From NCBI GenBank assembly GCA_963969595.1, contig OZ018411.1:24364545-24428544 (forward strand): a stretch of 64,000 nt of DNA. Direction: 5' to 3'. Both the position numbers and the translations under genes were made by a program. The notes beneath the pieces are model-generated. The model was not told where the DNA came from and searched no databases. It saw only the letters and a program-made list of their open reading frames with translations. Below are positions 1-13,610 of this stretch, piece by piece; position 1 is the stretch's first letter; each line of letters starts with the position of its first letter. The stretch is from Neckera pumila. Its lineage: Eukaryota; Streptophyta; Bryopsida; Hypnales; Neckeraceae.

Positions 1-6
1 TAATAT

Positions 7-54
7 GTGGATGAAATTCGTGGATGAAATTTGTGGATGAAATTTGTGGATGAG
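7..54. repeat. Short tandem repeat, 13-bp unit
   Basis: Three full and one partial copies of GTGGATGAAATTT lie head to tail. The window edge may cut a longer array. Confidence 0.7.
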
Positions 55-241
55 GACTCCGGAGAATAAAAGGCAGTCTCACTGAATGCTAATGAATGTT
101 ATGCAACATTCTTAAAGTCAATTTCTGAAACTAGAGTCCGTCCACGTTTCTATATTAACCTTGAAGCTAACTTCTCATTCATCCAATGTAATACTAGAAT
201 CTAGAAAAGACAATCTTTCCTTAATGCCCAAATTCATGAAA

Positions 242-297
242 TTTTTGTAAATGATGTTTTTGTACAAAGATATAAGCAAAAACATCATTTACAAAAA
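242..297. repeat. Perfect 21-bp inverted repeat (hairpin)
   Basis: The arms at 242-262 and 277-297 are exact reverse complements around a 14-bp loop. Part of the arm recurs just downstream at 298-308. No terminator role is implied, since this is eukaryotic-type DNA. Confidence 0.7.
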
Positions 298-334
298 TGA
301 TGTTTTTGAAAGATTCAAAGATATAAGCAGTTAA

Positions 335-1139
335 CCCTTAAATGCTGCAATCTTCTTTTCAATTGGTGCTCGGGAAAAAAAAATTATGCTCAAATAAGCT
401 CAAAACAGAGGACGGGGGGCGGCAAAAAAAATTTGCAATTTTTTAAAATTAATTTTTCTTTTTCTTTTTCTTAAAGAATATAATTTTTTCTATTTGAAAA
501 GCTTTTATTCATTTCATTTAGATTTTTTATGAGAAAGTTATAGACAATCTTATTTTGGAGGCACTTAAAGCATCTTCTTGAAAAAAATAAGTTGTAGAAT
601 TCATTTCTAAATGCAATTTTTACAATTTTCAAAAAAAGAAGTTCCGCAAGGTTTCATATTTTTGCTAGAACAATCTCACCATTGGGATCAGTGCTTTTTA
701 ATTTCATACAAGAGATATTAATATTTTAGATTTTCCCTCTATCTTGTACCTACTTCTATTTAACAATTTTTTTATTAATGAAAATTAATTTTTTTTTAGA
801 TTTTTCTTTTTCCTAGATTCTCAATTCAATATTCTACTATAAAGATTTAAAGCTCAAAACTCTGTAGTGTAAGAACTTTAAGTTTTAAATGTTCAAAGTC
901 ATAAAATCTAGTCCCACAATGTGTTGAAAAACTTGTTTTTTTCACTTTAAACGCAAATATCTTGCAATCTATGCGGTCAAAAATTCTAAATTTTTTTCCA
1001 CACACTTTCTTACAAGTTAGGTGTAAGATCTTATGGTTAGATGGACAAAAAAAACATTTTTCAATTTTTTTTACTCTTTGCTATAAAAATGGCAGATTTG
1101 GGTGTTTATTGGCAGAAAAAAGGCCTTGGGCCTTGGGCC
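335..1139 (-). mobile_element. TTAA-flanked element, subfamily A (decayed copy)
   Basis: TTAA at 331-334 is followed by CCCTTAAATG. The interior matches other subfamily A copies, for example 35,543-36,466 in the same orientation. The 60-aa frame at 962-1144 is repeat sequence, not a gene. The right terminus has lost its CCCC block and abuts the hairpin element at 1,140. Confidence 0.65.
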
Positions 1140-1306
1140 TTTAAGTGAGTTCTTAAGTATAGTCCTAGCATAAGATTTTAAGTAATGACATTTAAAGCAA
1201 TTTTCAGCAAAATTTTACTAAAAATATATGTGTTTTTCTGAAAATTGCCTTAAAGGTCATTACTTAAAATCTTATGTCTAGGACTATATTTAAAAACTCA
1301 CTTAAA
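1140..1306. mobile_element. Hairpin MITE of 167 bp
   Basis: The outer ends TTTAAGTGAGTT and AACTCACTTAAA are exact reverse complements. The arms (about 1,140-1,207 and 1,236-1,306) stay complementary for about 65 bp with a few mismatches, around a short AT loop. This is the form of a foldback-type miniature inverted-repeat element. No superfamily is assigned. Confidence 0.7.
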
Positions 1307-1498
1307 ACACCCCATTCTTGTGTAGTGGGGTAGGCATAAATTATGCTAACATGGGTGAAATTTTATCTAAAACACAATTGGAGATGGAGTTTTCAATAGT
1401 AAAGTGGCTTCATTTTTTAATTTTCTATATATAAGAGAAGGATATCATGATGAATGATTTGTGAAACAAATGTGTTATCATTTTAATTTTTTGGTTGA

Positions 1499-2067
1499 GG
1501 GTGATTGCAAGAAATACCAATTGGTGTTGTTGCGTTTTCATTATACTCATGCTTACTATTTTGAAGTACTGGAAAATTAGAAAATTAATTTAATTTTTTT
1601 TATAAATATTGCCAATGTTACACCTTTAAGAACATTATATCCTAGGAAGATAAAACATAGAAAAATTATCTAAAAAACTATTTTACATATTTCAAAATCC
1701 AAGTAGAAAGTCTAAAACCACTTTGTTAACTTCCATACAATATACAATAAACTATTTTTAGAATTAACTCAAACAATTCCTACAATTCTATTAGAAGACC
1801 ATCCATCTATCCTTTCCAACTTTCATCTCCAAATTCATCTTTTTGGATACTAAAATGGTACTAATCCACTCCCAAATTGGGAGGCTATTTTTTTATAGTA
1901 AAACATTTTTGAGAATGCAAAAAATATATGAAAGGTATATAATAGTCATGAGTATCTTACCTATCAATCTTGAGTCATTTGGAGCCAAAATGCGAAAGTT
2001 ATGGCCAAAAAACAAATAAGCACACAAGTTGTGACGCAAAATAACACATGCGTTTCTTGTAATCGCC
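1499..2067. mobile_element. Non-autonomous TIR element, family F (about 570 bp)
   Basis: The left end reads GGGTGATTGCAAGAAATACC. The right end, reversed, reads GGCGATTACAAGAAACGC. These match the termini of the better-preserved copy at 22,278-22,980, and the interior next to the right end is similar as well. It has no coding capacity. Confidence 0.6.
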
Positions 2068-2490
2068 TTTGACATTTTGCCAATGTAAAAAGCTTGTGTA
2101 TCAAAGAAATTGCAGCTTCTCTAGTTTTTTTTGGTTAAACTTGTGAGAGAAAAATGGAAGTGGCATCTAATCTAAGTTATTTCATATTTTTTGGACCTTT
2201 GTAGAAATAATTATGAATTTGAAGTTGGAATTTATAAGTGGATGAGCGCTAGTAGTTGCTCACCTACCTAATAAGTCCATTGCACCTCGTCCTTCTAATG
2301 TCAATTCAAATGTGGTCCAAGTAGAATTCAAGAGAATGATTAAATTAGCCTAGATTAACCCACTCCAATTCCAAATCCACGACCTATGTTGAAATTGAAC
2401 TATTTGATGACCTTATGGGTGGGGGATTGACTTGCAATCCCACCTACCAAGTCATCTATGCCTTGTCTCCCTAATAACAATTTAGATGAA
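2068..2490. other. AT-rich intergenic stretch, nothing recognised
   Basis: I see no open frame of note, no RNA gene and no repeat shared with the rest of the window. Confidence 0.5.
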
Positions 2491-2494
2491 GAAT

Positions 2495-3345
2495 GAAGTG
2501 AAGATAACGTGATTTTTTTCCCTCATTGTCATAGCTACAAAGTGTGGTGAAGACGACATGATTTTATCCCCTCAAAGTCAATAGGCAGAATGTGGAAAAG
2601 CCAAGGGAAAAGTTGATGTGATTTTATCTCTTTAGTGTCGACAACTATAAAATGTGGTGAAGCTAATGTGAATTTAACCCCTCACTGTTAAATGCTGCAA
2701 AACGTAGTAAAGATGACATGATTTTAGCCCTCATTGTCAATAGGTAGAATGGGGTGAAGATGACGTGATTTTATCCCTTCATTCTCAATAGCTGCAAAAT
2801 GTTGTGAAGATGATGTGACTTTATCCCCTCACTGTCAATAGCTGCAGAATATATTGAAGATGAAGTGATTTTATCTCCTCATTCTCAACAGCTACAAAGT
2901 GTGATGAAGATGACATGATTTTATCTTCTCACTGTTAATAGGCAGATGTGATTTTATCCCCTCAGCGTCAGTAACTATAGAATGTGGTGAAGATGACGTG
3001 ATTTTATACCCTCATTTTCAGTAGGCAAAATGTGGTGAAGATGACGTGATTTTAGCCCTCATTATCAATAGCAGAATGTGTTGAAGTTGACATGATTTTA
3101 TCCCTTCAATGCCAATAGGCAAAATGTAGTGAAGATGAAGTGATTTTATCCCCTCAATTTCAATAGGCAAAATGAGGTGACAATGATGTGATTTTAGCTC
3201 CTCGAAGTCAATGGCAGAATGTGGTGAAGCTGACATGATTTTATCCCCTCACTATCAAGAGGCAAAATGTAGTAAAGCTAGATGATGTGATTTTAGCCCT
3301 CACTATCAATAGGGAGAATGTGGTGGAGATGATGTAAATCAAATT
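2495..3345. repeat. Minisatellite, about 50-bp unit, about 17 copies
   Basis: Diverged units carry the core GATGACGTGATTTTATCCCC, then TCA(C/T)TGTCAATAGGCAGAATG, at 45-57 bp spacing. The same family forms the array at 12,940-13,610. Short frames here (such as 3,018-3,236, - strand) are repeat artefacts. Confidence 0.85.
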
Positions 3346-4045
3346 GATAAATAATTATTCAACCTTAAAGAAATGATTTTATATAGGCCCAATGAATCTG
3401 ACCCAAACTTATAGTAGCAAGGACAAGCTGTTGAATCTCCTTCTTCATTAGGAATTCCAAACAAGTGCGATGTGATTGAAGGTCTAAATCAAGTCACTCT
3501 CACCACATTTTGCTTATAGACAATGAGGGGATAAATCAAGATTTTTGGAAGTTCATTTTACATGATTTGGAATATTTCATGATCTTTAGCACAGTTCAAA
3601 ATATTCCATGACCTTCAATAGTACTTACAGCTTTACTAGTCATCAAGGATTTATCAATACTTGCAAAATAACTAGTATTTATAGCTTCAACTTTAGGTCA
3701 TTTTTTTAGGATTAAGATTATTTTTATTAATATTTATTAGACTATTCAATTATGCTACGTTATAATTTCTAAAAATTTCATTAGATGCCATAGTTCATTA
3801 TATTTTGAATTATTTTTTAATGAATTTGACCCTAATATAAGGTATGCTATTAATTTAAAAAAATTGAAAGTAGACGTAGGATCTTTGGAATGTTTCTTTG
3901 TGAGAATTTGATGGGAGATTTAATACTTGCATTTATATTGCAAATGATAAAATATTCAAAATAAACAAATTATTGAAATTACTAATACTATAATGCCAAA
4001 TTTTAATCATTCATTGTATTTACAATATCAAAAACTAATGTTTAA

Positions 4046-5402
4046 TCCCTAAAGGCCCGTTGTCCCTTTGCAGGACAGATGGAATTTTGGACAAGTACCT
4101 ATGGGCTAAATTTTTGTTCTGATTTTTTGAAATTTTTTTGAAGATAGAAAAATTGATAAGCTTCATGGAAATATTATTATTTTTTCAATTGATGCCCGGG
4201 AATAAAAGTTATGTCCAAATAAGCTCAAAACAAGGGAGAGGGGGCACCAAAAAAAGATTCAAAAATTTGAATGTTTTCAATTTTTTTTCTCATAGATAAT
4301 TTTTGGTCTAAATGGAAAGTTTTGATTAATGCCATTTGGATTTGTTATGAGAAAGTTATGGACAATCTTGTTTTAAGGGCAATTCGATCATCTTCTTGAA
4401 AAAAACACTTGTAGGATTCATGTTTGAATGCAATTTTTACAAATTTTCAAAAAAAAGAGTTCCAGATGGTTTAGTTTGATTGCTAGAATAATCTTACCAT
4501 TGGAGATTAGTGCATTTTCATTTGATCTTAGAGATATTAATAATTTAGATTTTCCTTCTATCTTGTACTTATGTCCGCTATTTAATAATTTTTTAAAGAA
4601 TGAGAATTAATTTTTTTTGAATTTCTTTTCCCCTAGACTCTCAACTCAATTCTTCACCACAAAGAATTAAAGCTCAAAATTCTATATTGCAAAAAATTAA
4701 AGTTAAGAAGGTTCAATGTCAAATAATATCGTCTTTACAATGTATTGAAAAACTTATTTTTTTCACTTTAAATAGAGATATCTTGCAATCTATGTGGTCA
4801 AAAATTTTGAATTTTTTTCCACACAATGTATCAAAAAGTGGTAAATCCTTCTATTCCTCTATTTCTTCCCCCACCTCCCGCCTAAGTAATTGAGAGCCAT
4901 TGATTTTTTTTACCCACCCCACCCCCTTCCCTTGATGCTGTTGATCTTGAAAAAACAACTTTTGTATATGGATAGGGATACAATACATATATAGACACAA
5001 TATAGATATAGATGTAGTACGGATATGGGATATGGGATACGGATACAAATAAGGGATATGGGATACGAATAAGGGATATAAGATATATCTCGTATCAAAA
5101 ATTACAAAGGACTGGGATGGAGGGGTACAAGGAAAATTAATTTAATTTAAAATGTTTTTTGAGCTTACAAGAGGGATTGAAAAAAACTTGAATTAATTTT
5201 TTTTTTGAGCTCATTGTGACAATTGAGCTCAAAAAAAGCAGTAACTGCCTTTCCACAAATTTGAAAATTTTTCTATAAATTCTCATATTAGTTAGGTGTT
5301 AGATCCCCTGGTTAGATGCACAAAAAGAAATTCATTTTTTTTTACTTTGCTATAGAAATGGAAGTTTTGAGTGTTTTTTGGTAGAAAAAAGCCTTGGTCC
5401 TT
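4046..5402 (-). mobile_element. TTAA-flanked element, subfamily A, with nested insert
   Basis: TTAA at 4,042-4,045 is followed by TCCCTAAAGG. The interior matches subfamily A in the same orientation as 35,543-36,466. A foreign block at about 4,835-5,250 interrupts it, explaining the large size. The right terminus is eroded. The paralogous empty site is at 29,343-29,346. Confidence 0.75.
4857..5125. repeat. Repeat family E (C-rich start, G-rich end), nested
   Basis: It begins in a C-rich tract, continues with the motif AGCCATTGATT and a run of GGATAC/GGGATATG-like units, and ends near GGGATGGAGGGGTAC. The same order of blocks occurs at 27,391-27,650. Both copies lie inside TTAA elements. The overlapping frames on the - strand (4,851-5,098) are products of the repeat. 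Confidence 0.6.
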
Positions 5403-5486
5403 ACAAGTCCAAGAGGTATTTTGATAGTCAAACCTCACATAGCTTTTGATTTTAAATGATTTTAAGTGATTTTTAGCTTACTGACC

Positions 5487-6040
<554 letters not shown>

Positions 6041-7440
6041 GAGTTGATTGTGAGAGAATGTCCATTTTTAAAGACAAACATAAATCATTTTGAAAAGGAG
6101 TATACGTGGCATTATCCCATTCATTGTTAAGCTTTTGCAAAAGGATACAGAAGGCATTTATGTATTGAATGTTAGACTTTTAGATTGCAAAATTCCCAAA
6201 GGAATACACATAAAATTGTTTGTTGGGAAAAAAAAGTTCAAATGGTAAAAACTAATTTATTGAATTCCAGCAACAAAGCAACTTGTTTATTTGTCAGCAG
6301 CCAAATTGCTGCCAGCTTCTGCTTGCTTGTTCCAACCTTTGAGTATAATTGCTGCTATAAGGAGACATTAATTTTATTTTATTTCTCCACAAGTCAGAAC
6401 CTGATAGCTTAAAGTGACTCCGGAGTCCAGCCAGTGCATTTGGTGTCACTATTTGTTTTGCAATATGACCACCCTACAAAAGAAACTTCTTCAATTCACA
6501 GTTCATTGACAAAAGCAAGCATGTAACGAAATTCACATATTAAGTAGCAATTTACAAACAAGATGGCTGGATCAAGCCAGGTGTACTTCTGACAGCTTTA
6601 CACTTTGTACATTACCAAAACCTAAACCTAAACGGCAATACTAAGCACACTAAGCATCATGTACACAATGTGCACACCAAAATTCAAGCATTAAACAGTA
6701 ACGCAAACACATAAGGAAACATACTGACAAACAGCAAGAATTTGCACCTTTTGCTGAAATTGGTTGGAATTCCAAGCTCTATTTCTATAAATTAAGGATT
6801 CCAAGTACAAAATTCCATAAACAAGAAAACGCGACAAATCTTCAAATCATATCGTCCAAGTCCAAACCCAACCTCCACCCGAATTCTCACGCGGCCCATG
6901 TCCACAAGCCAGGCACTTGAACTCTCAACAACGCCTACATGAACATGCCAATGATTCTCATTTCAAGATCCAACGTCCAAGGCAATGTCAGCAAAGGTGA
7001 TGTCTAGGTCTTGATCAAGTCAAAATTGTGAACTCTCTGAGGTAGAAGCTTCCCAATTGTTCACCTATTTGAAACCCTACATTTCACTGTGTGCAAAAAA
7101 TTCAACAAAACTTCTTGAGATGCATTCAAAACAACAACTACACCCCAGATCGTCGAAAATCTTCACACCCTATCTGAATCCGAGCGGCTTCATTACCTGT
7201 TCACTTTTTCCCATACAGCTCTACATTGACAGCTATTTATTGGCAGTACGGGATATTTCAGAGTAGGGTTGTTTGACTCTTTTTGAACTTTTGAAGACAA
7301 AGAGGAAGAGAGGCGAGGGGCTCCGACCAAGAAGAGGAAGAGGAAGACAAATGGGGCTCCAATCATGAAGACATGTCTGAGGGGGAATCGCCCAACCGTC
7401 TCTTAGGCGATATCAGCGGCTCATCAGTGGGAGGCAGGGG
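6041..7440. other. Intergenic segment of moderate GC, no gene recognised
   Basis: 6,250-7,440 is less AT-rich than its neighbours. It includes two CCTAAA units and a purine-rich stretch at 7,290-7,360. The frames of 69-75 aa here show no family features. It could be a remnant of an old gene flank. Confidence 0.4.
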
Positions 7441-7539
7441 GGATTCAACTTATTTTTTTGTACAATCAATGGCTTCTTTTTTTTCTAACCCGGGGGGGGG
7501 AGGGAGGCTTCCCAATGTGTGTGCAACCACTTTTTGGTA

Positions 7540-8091
7540 CATTGTTTATTACAACATTACAACCATTGGGACTGGAATTTTTCAATTCCATAAATAAATT
7601 GTTAAACAATTTAGTATTTTGAATCATTCTCTACTTCTTTCTACTTACTATTTTTTTCCTATATGTTGTACAATTCCAAATGATTTGAAAATTTTCAAGC
7701 ATGTATCCAACTTACCTTGAAGAATGAACTGAAAGAACTACAACCATTTTAGACATTTTATCATACAAATGTGAACTTGTGAAGTGCAGCTGCCTGATTT
7801 TTAATAGGCAAAAAAAAAAGGAATTTTGTCACTTCAAATGCTAATATCTTGCAATCTACCCGGCATAAATATTCTACATCATTTTGTTGGCAGAAGGATA
7901 TTAGGATAGTAGAGCCACAAACTACAAAAGTCTATGATGATTTCACATCTTATTTAGATATGGCTTATTGGGAAAAAAATGTTTATGAACAAGCATTTTG
8001 AGAGGTGAAAGGTTTTTTTTCTAAAAATTGTTACTTGTACTAGATATGGCAGTTTGGAGCGATTTTGGTGAGAAGTCAAAACATTTAGGGG
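7540..8091 (-). mobile_element. TTAA-family element, subfamily B, left-truncated
   Basis: The right end reads CATTTAGGGG and is followed by TTAC. The interior matches subfamily B (compare 52,060-52,548). The first part is missing and is replaced by a G-rich tract near 7,490-7,500. Confidence 0.65.
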
Positions 8092-8099
8092 TTACATGA

Positions 8100-10155
8100 A
8101 TGGAGGCATTCATTCTTTTGAAGACAAAAAAAAGATGTTAAATGGTGTTAGTTGATTTTCATTTTGTAATACCTATATCTCTTACATTGTGTGATTACAA
8201 TGATTGATTTGATTATTAGATTTAAATTTAAAAGTGTATGATTACTCTAAAAGCATGAAAATGTTCCATTATATTTCCAAACAGACACTTTTAGAACAAC
8301 CATGAAAATGATAAACATAAGCTAAAAATATGCGAGATGATTGTTATGGAAATTCCAATTCTGATTAAAAATTAAAGTTGAGGAGAGAGGAACATTGTTT
8401 TATTAGAAAACCATGATACACACAATTATTAATCTGTATGAGGTTCCAAAAACACACTTGTAAGCTATAATTATAAGCTTTTTATTTTGTCTTATTTAAA
8501 GAGTGATAGTAATAGTCAATCAAATAGTATATGTTATATAGGGCTAGTACCCAAAACAAAAAGCATTTGAAGATGAATCATGTTGTTAATTGTCTAAGAT
8601 TTATTTTCGTCATGTTGAAGATTGAAAAAGAATTGTAAATTTTCATAATGCTTATCTTTTAGACATTGCATTGGAAAAAATGTGAATTTTCAAAGTATTG
8701 ATTATACCCATATCTAAAATCAACCTTATTCTTTTGTATATTTATACTTAGAAGATGTACATTTTAGAAAAGAACCGGAGTAAAAAAAGGGTTGGAGGCA
8801 TTTGAAGAGGGTTTAGGGTTTTCAAAGCTCCAAGGTGATTAAACTCCAATTTCCATATTCAAGTGTTTTTTCAAATACCCACTCCAGTTATTGTCTCTAT
8901 TTATACAACAATGTTAATTACCAAGTAGGAATAAATTTGGAATTTTGTGCTCATTTTTGTGCTTGTAAATAGCAAAAAAACTTGAGATCCAGCTATAGGG
9001 ATCAAACTCATTTGGATTTAAAATAGAGCTTGTTGAATTTTACATGTAAATTCGGTTCCATCAAAGAAGAATTGTAATCCTCATTCAATGTCCTCAATTT
9101 TAAGCTTAATTAGAGAGAAATTAGTAGGTCGATGTGTGTTCATTGTCATGTCTAGAATTTAAACTTAGCAAACAACTCCTTGCAGTTGTCCATACCATTG
9201 TATAATTGAATTTTTCTTGAAAATATTGATAGATTTTTAATTTATAATATTAATTCAAGAATTAAGTCATCATTTATTTTAAAACTCTATTATACAAATG
9301 GTACACTACAATCTAACATAGACATCCTACCTATGTCCTTGACTTTTTACTAACATAGACATCCTACCTATGTCCTTGACTTTTTACTAACATAGACATC
9401 CTACCTATGTCCTTGACTTTTTACTAACATATGTAGACGTTCCATTTATGTCCTGACCTTTTAGTATAGATTCTATATTCCTACAGGTGGGTCGTCTATG
9501 TTATACCACGTCCTGACTATTCACTAACATAGACGGTACACATATAGATGGGACGTCTACGCTAAGTCTTGACCTTTCACTATAGTATGCTAATTGCTCA
9601 TTTTTGAAAATTTGCAACTGAAGTGAATTATGCTCAATGCATGGGCCACAAATGAAACTTGCTTTGTCTTGGGCATCCTTGCTATTGTGTCCAATCATTG
9701 GTGTTTGGATTAGAAGTGCACTAAGACCGCAATCAAGTGTGGTATTGTACTACCGTAGGAACCGTATGTAGGGTCAAATTTGTTAGGCCCTATAAAATAT
9801 CATTTTTTTTATTGAATTGATTTGAATTTGTTAACTTGATTTAGAAGAATTTCTACAAGTTTGTTTTATAAGATTTGGAATGTTTTGTGACATTTAGCTC
9901 AATTTAAAATATTTTGTGACCTCTAGTAGTAGTCATGATTTTATCGGTATTTACAATTTTACCAATATTCACGGCTTTTACAAGTATTTATGACTTTATC
10001 TTTGTGATTTTTAGTAGATTAAGATTACTTTCATTAATATTTTCTACACTATTCAATTATACCACATTATAATTATTGAAAATTTCATTAGATGCTATAT
10101 TTAATTATCTTTTGAACTATCTTTTAACAAATTTGACTGTAGCATAGGGTATTTT
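8100..10155. repeat. Repeat arm L1, inverted partner of 20,593-24,985
   Basis: Blocks pair as reverse complements in order: about 8,110-8,600 with 24,500-24,985; 8,640-8,860 with 24,250-24,450; 8,870-9,060 with 23,130-23,310; 9,160-9,420 with 22,090-22,270; 9,520-9,700 with one unit of the 21.0-22.1 kb array; 9,830-10,155 with 20,593-20,860. Identity by eye is roughly 80-85% in the better blocks. The arm carries the empty site (TTAA at 8,839-8,842) for the element at 23,334-24,247. The frame at 9,501-9,698 is repeat sequence. Confidence 0.85.
9313..9427. repeat. Tandem repeat, 37-bp unit, 3 identical copies
   Basis: Three exact head-to-tail copies beginning TAACATAGACATCCTACC. Their identity implies recent duplication within the L1 arm. 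Confidence 0.9.
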
Positions 10156-10849
10156 TTGTTCAATTCCTATGTTTTCTGGTGTTTTAATGTCATCAAAAAA
10201 TTCCTATATATACATAATGAAATGATGGATTTTTTTGCAAAGATTTTTTTAAATTCTCCCCAAAATCCTCCATATGCAATCCAAACTTGGTCGATTTTAC
10301 AACACATTGACACATCTTACATTTCATTGTTTGTTCCACCTAATATTTGGTAGATCTTACAAGATGTAATTGTCCCATATTGATTGTCATGGGTACCATG
10401 AAGTTGGACATATAAGAGTTGTAAGTTGTCAAGCTCTGAGGCAATGAATTTTATTAACAAAAATATAACAATTCTACAATTTACACAATTTAGAAACCTA
10501 AGAAGTTTTATAATGTATGAAAATTGTAAAATGATTAAGGAAATGAAATCTACATGATACTAATATTTTAAATTCCTAAAACCTAAATAAGGGTCCAAAT
10601 AAAAAAAATTGAAATGTACAGACTACAAATCAATGAGATTGAAAATTCAAAATCTAGGGAATTGTTTTATTCAAGACTCCAAAATCTACAAAATATATTG
10701 ATTAGGTGCACTAAATTTTACCTTATAGTAAGGTTTTAGAGGCATAAATCTATATTCAAGATTACTAATATTATACATTAAGTTAATTTCGAGGTAGGAA
10801 CATCTTCAAATAGTTCCGAAAATGCACAAATTTTTCCTTACTAACATTC
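10156..10849. other. AT-rich intergenic stretch, nothing recognised
   Basis: The stretch between repeat arm L1 and the 58-bp minisatellite. No gene, RNA or shared repeat was seen. Confidence 0.5.
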
Positions 10850-12880
10850 CTTGTTTCATCCTATTTTGTAACACCCACATCCCCCAAATCAGCAAATCCC
10901 CCCTTACTAAAACTCCATGTCTCACCAATTTTTGTGATAGCCACATTTTCTAAATTTGCCGTTATTGAAATAGTGTGTCTCACCTTTTCTTATGACAGCC
11001 ACATCCTCCAAATTCTCCCTTATTAAAATTCTTCCTTGTCTCACCTTCTCTTGTAATAGTGGCACATTCCCCAAATTCCCCCTTAATAGAATTTCTTATT
11101 TCACCTTTCCTTATAACAACCACATTCTTCAAATTTGCCCTTTCTAAACTTCTATATCCCATCTTTTCTTGTGACAGCCGCATCCTCCAAGTTTGTCCTT
11201 CCTAAAATTCCCTATTCCACCTTTTCTTGTAACAGACATATTATCCAAATTTCTCAGCTTGCCCTTCTTTAAAATTTTCTATCCCACATTTTCTTATAAC
11301 ATCCATATTTCCCAAATTTGCCCTTCCTAAAATTACCTGTCTCACCTTTTCTTATGACAACCGCATTTTCCCAATTTGCCCTTATTCAAATTATGTGTCT
11401 TACATTTTCTTGTAATAGATACATTTTCCAAATTTGCCTTTACTAAAATTCTTTATCCCATCTTTTCTTATAGCAGTACATTTTCTAAATTTGCCCTTAT
11501 TAAAATTCCTTGTCTCACCTTTTTTTAAGACAGCCGCGTTCCCCAAATTTGCCCTTATAGTAAATTTCAGTGTCTCACCTTTTCTTGTGGTAGCCATAAT
11601 CCTCAAACTTATTCTTACCAAAATTCCTTGCCTCACCTTACATTCTTCAAATTTGCCCTTCTTAAAAATTTCCTATCTCACCTTTTCTTATGATAGCCAC
11701 ACTTCCTCAAATTTGCCCTTACTAAAATTTCTTGTACCACCTTTTCTTGTGACAGCCACATTTTCCAAATTTGCCCTTATCAAAATTCCTTGTCTCACTT
11801 TATTTTGTGACAGTTACAATCTCCAAATTTGCCTTTACTAAAATTCCTTATCTGACCTTTTCTTGTAACATTTACATCCCCCAATTGGCCCTTATTAAAA
11901 TTTTGTGTCTCACCATTTCTTGTGACAGCCACAATCTCCAAACTTGCACTCACTAAGATTCCCTATCACCTTTTCATGTAGCAACCATATCCTCAAATTT
12001 GCCCTTACTAAAATTTCCTATCCTACCTTTTCTTATGGCAGCCACATTTCTCAAATTTGCCCTTACAAAAATTCTTTATTTCACTTTTTTTGTGACAGTC
12101 ACACTCCAAATTTGCCCTTACTAAAATTCCGTGTCTCACCTTTTCTTATTAAAGTCACAATCCCCAAATTTACCCTTACCAAAATTCCTTGTCTCACCTT
12201 TCATTCCCCAAATTTGCCCTAATTAAAATTCCTTGTCTCATTTTTTCTTGTAACAGCCACATCCTCCAAATTTGCCCTTTCTAAAATTCCTTATCTCACC
12301 TTTTCTAGTAATAGTTGTATTCCTCTCACTTTTTTTTAAAACAGCCACATCCTCCAAATTTGCCTTTTCTAAAATTCTTTGTCTCATCTTTGTCTCACCT
12401 TTTCTAATAACAACCACATTCCTCAAATTTACACTTACTAGAATTTCCTCTCACTTTTTCTTGTAATAGCTGCATTTCTCAAATTTGCCCTTATTAAAAT
12501 TCCCTGTCTCATTGTTTCTTGTGACAGCCACATTTCCCAAATTTGCCCTGACTAAAATTAGATGTCTTACCTTTCTTGTGACAATCACATTTCCCAAATT
12601 CACCCTTACTAAAATGCTCCATCACTTTTCCTTGTGACAGCTATATTCTTCAAAGTTGTCCTTATTAAAACTCCTTGTGTAATCTTTTTTTGTGACAGCT
12701 ACATTCTCCAAATTATCCCTTAATAAAATTTCCTATCTCACCTTTCTCTAAGACAGCTAGCTACATTCTTCAAATTTGCCCTTATTAAAATTCCATGTCT
12801 CACGTTTTTTTTGTGATAGCTACATTCCTCAAATTCCCCTATTTCACCTTCTCCTAAGATAGTCGCATTCCCTATGTTTT
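10850..12880. repeat. Minisatellite, about 60-bp unit, about 34 copies
   Basis: Diverged units contain AAATTTGCCCTTACTAAAAT, then TCTCACCTTTTCTTGTGACAG and CCACAT(T/C)C. The unit length is often close to a multiple of three, so it yields long spurious frames on both strands (for example 11,434-11,841 and 11,944-12,222). Their translations simply repeat the unit and are not called. Confidence 0.95.
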
Positions 12881-12939
12881 GTTAGAAGGGTCATCTTAGG
12901 AGGGGATGTTTCAATGTAATCCTAAAGGAAATTCAAAAG

Positions 12940-13610
12940 TTATGTGTTATGGATGTCAATAAGAAGAATATGGTGAAGATGACATGCTTTTATCTCCTCA
13001 CTGTCAATATGGAGAATATGATAAAGATGATGTGATTTTAGCCCCTCACTATCAATAGGGAGAATGTAGTGAAGATGATGTAAATTTAGCCCCTCACTAT
13101 CTATAAGGAGAATGTGGTGACGATGATGTGAATTTAGCATTTCACTATCAGTAGGGAGAATGTAGTGAAGATGACATGACTTTAGCCCCTCAATGTCAAT
13201 AGGCACGTAACTACAAGTTTTTTCAAATAATTTTTTTTGCAAAACTCAGCCAGAAGCCCATAATGTGGTGAAGATGACGTGACTTTAGCGGTTTAGCCCT
13301 TCACTATCAGTAGGGAGAATGTAATGAAGATGATGTAAATTTAGCCCCTTCCTGTCAATAGGAAGAATGTGGTGATGATGTTGTGAATTTAGCATTTCAC
13401 TAATCACTATCAATAGGTAGAATGTAGTGAAGTTAACATTTCACTATCAATAGGTAGAATGTAGCGAAGATGACGTGACGTAACTGCAAGGTTTTTAAGT
13501 ATATTTTTTGCCAAATTCAGCTAGAATGTGGTGAAGATGACGTGACTTTAGCCCCTCAACGTTAGTAGACATGTAATTGCAAGTTTTTTCAAGTAAAAAT
13601 TTTGCAAAAT
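12940..13610. repeat. Minisatellite, about 50-bp unit, second locus
   Basis: Units carry GAAGATGACGTGACTTTAGC and CCCTCACTATCAATAGGGAG and belong to the same family as 2,495-3,345. A longer spacer starting near GTAACT(A/G)CAAG(G/T)TTTTTCAA recurs at about 13,205, 13,488 and 13,570. The array forms the left border of the gene A island. Confidence 0.85.

Larger units (their letters stand above)
3540..5480. repeat. Repeat arm L0, split by a TTAA element
   Basis: 3,540-3,850 is a diverged direct copy of 9,830-10,155. 3,860-4,045 and 5,403-5,480 together match the reverse complement of about 29,260-29,710. The element at 4,046-5,402 interrupts the match at a TTAA that is still uninterrupted at 29,343-29,346. 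Confidence 0.75.

Noticed and set aside
11434..12466. Overlapping frames of 61-135 aa with repeated LLKF/SPF-type segments
   Set aside because: They translate the ~60-bp minisatellite; the peptide repeats simply mirror the DNA unit, and frames occur on both strands.
10850..12880. Regular repeats resembling a CRISPR array
   Set aside because: Units are contiguous, with no constant repeat separated by unique spacers. Copies vary throughout, and the DNA is from a eukaryote with spliced genes.
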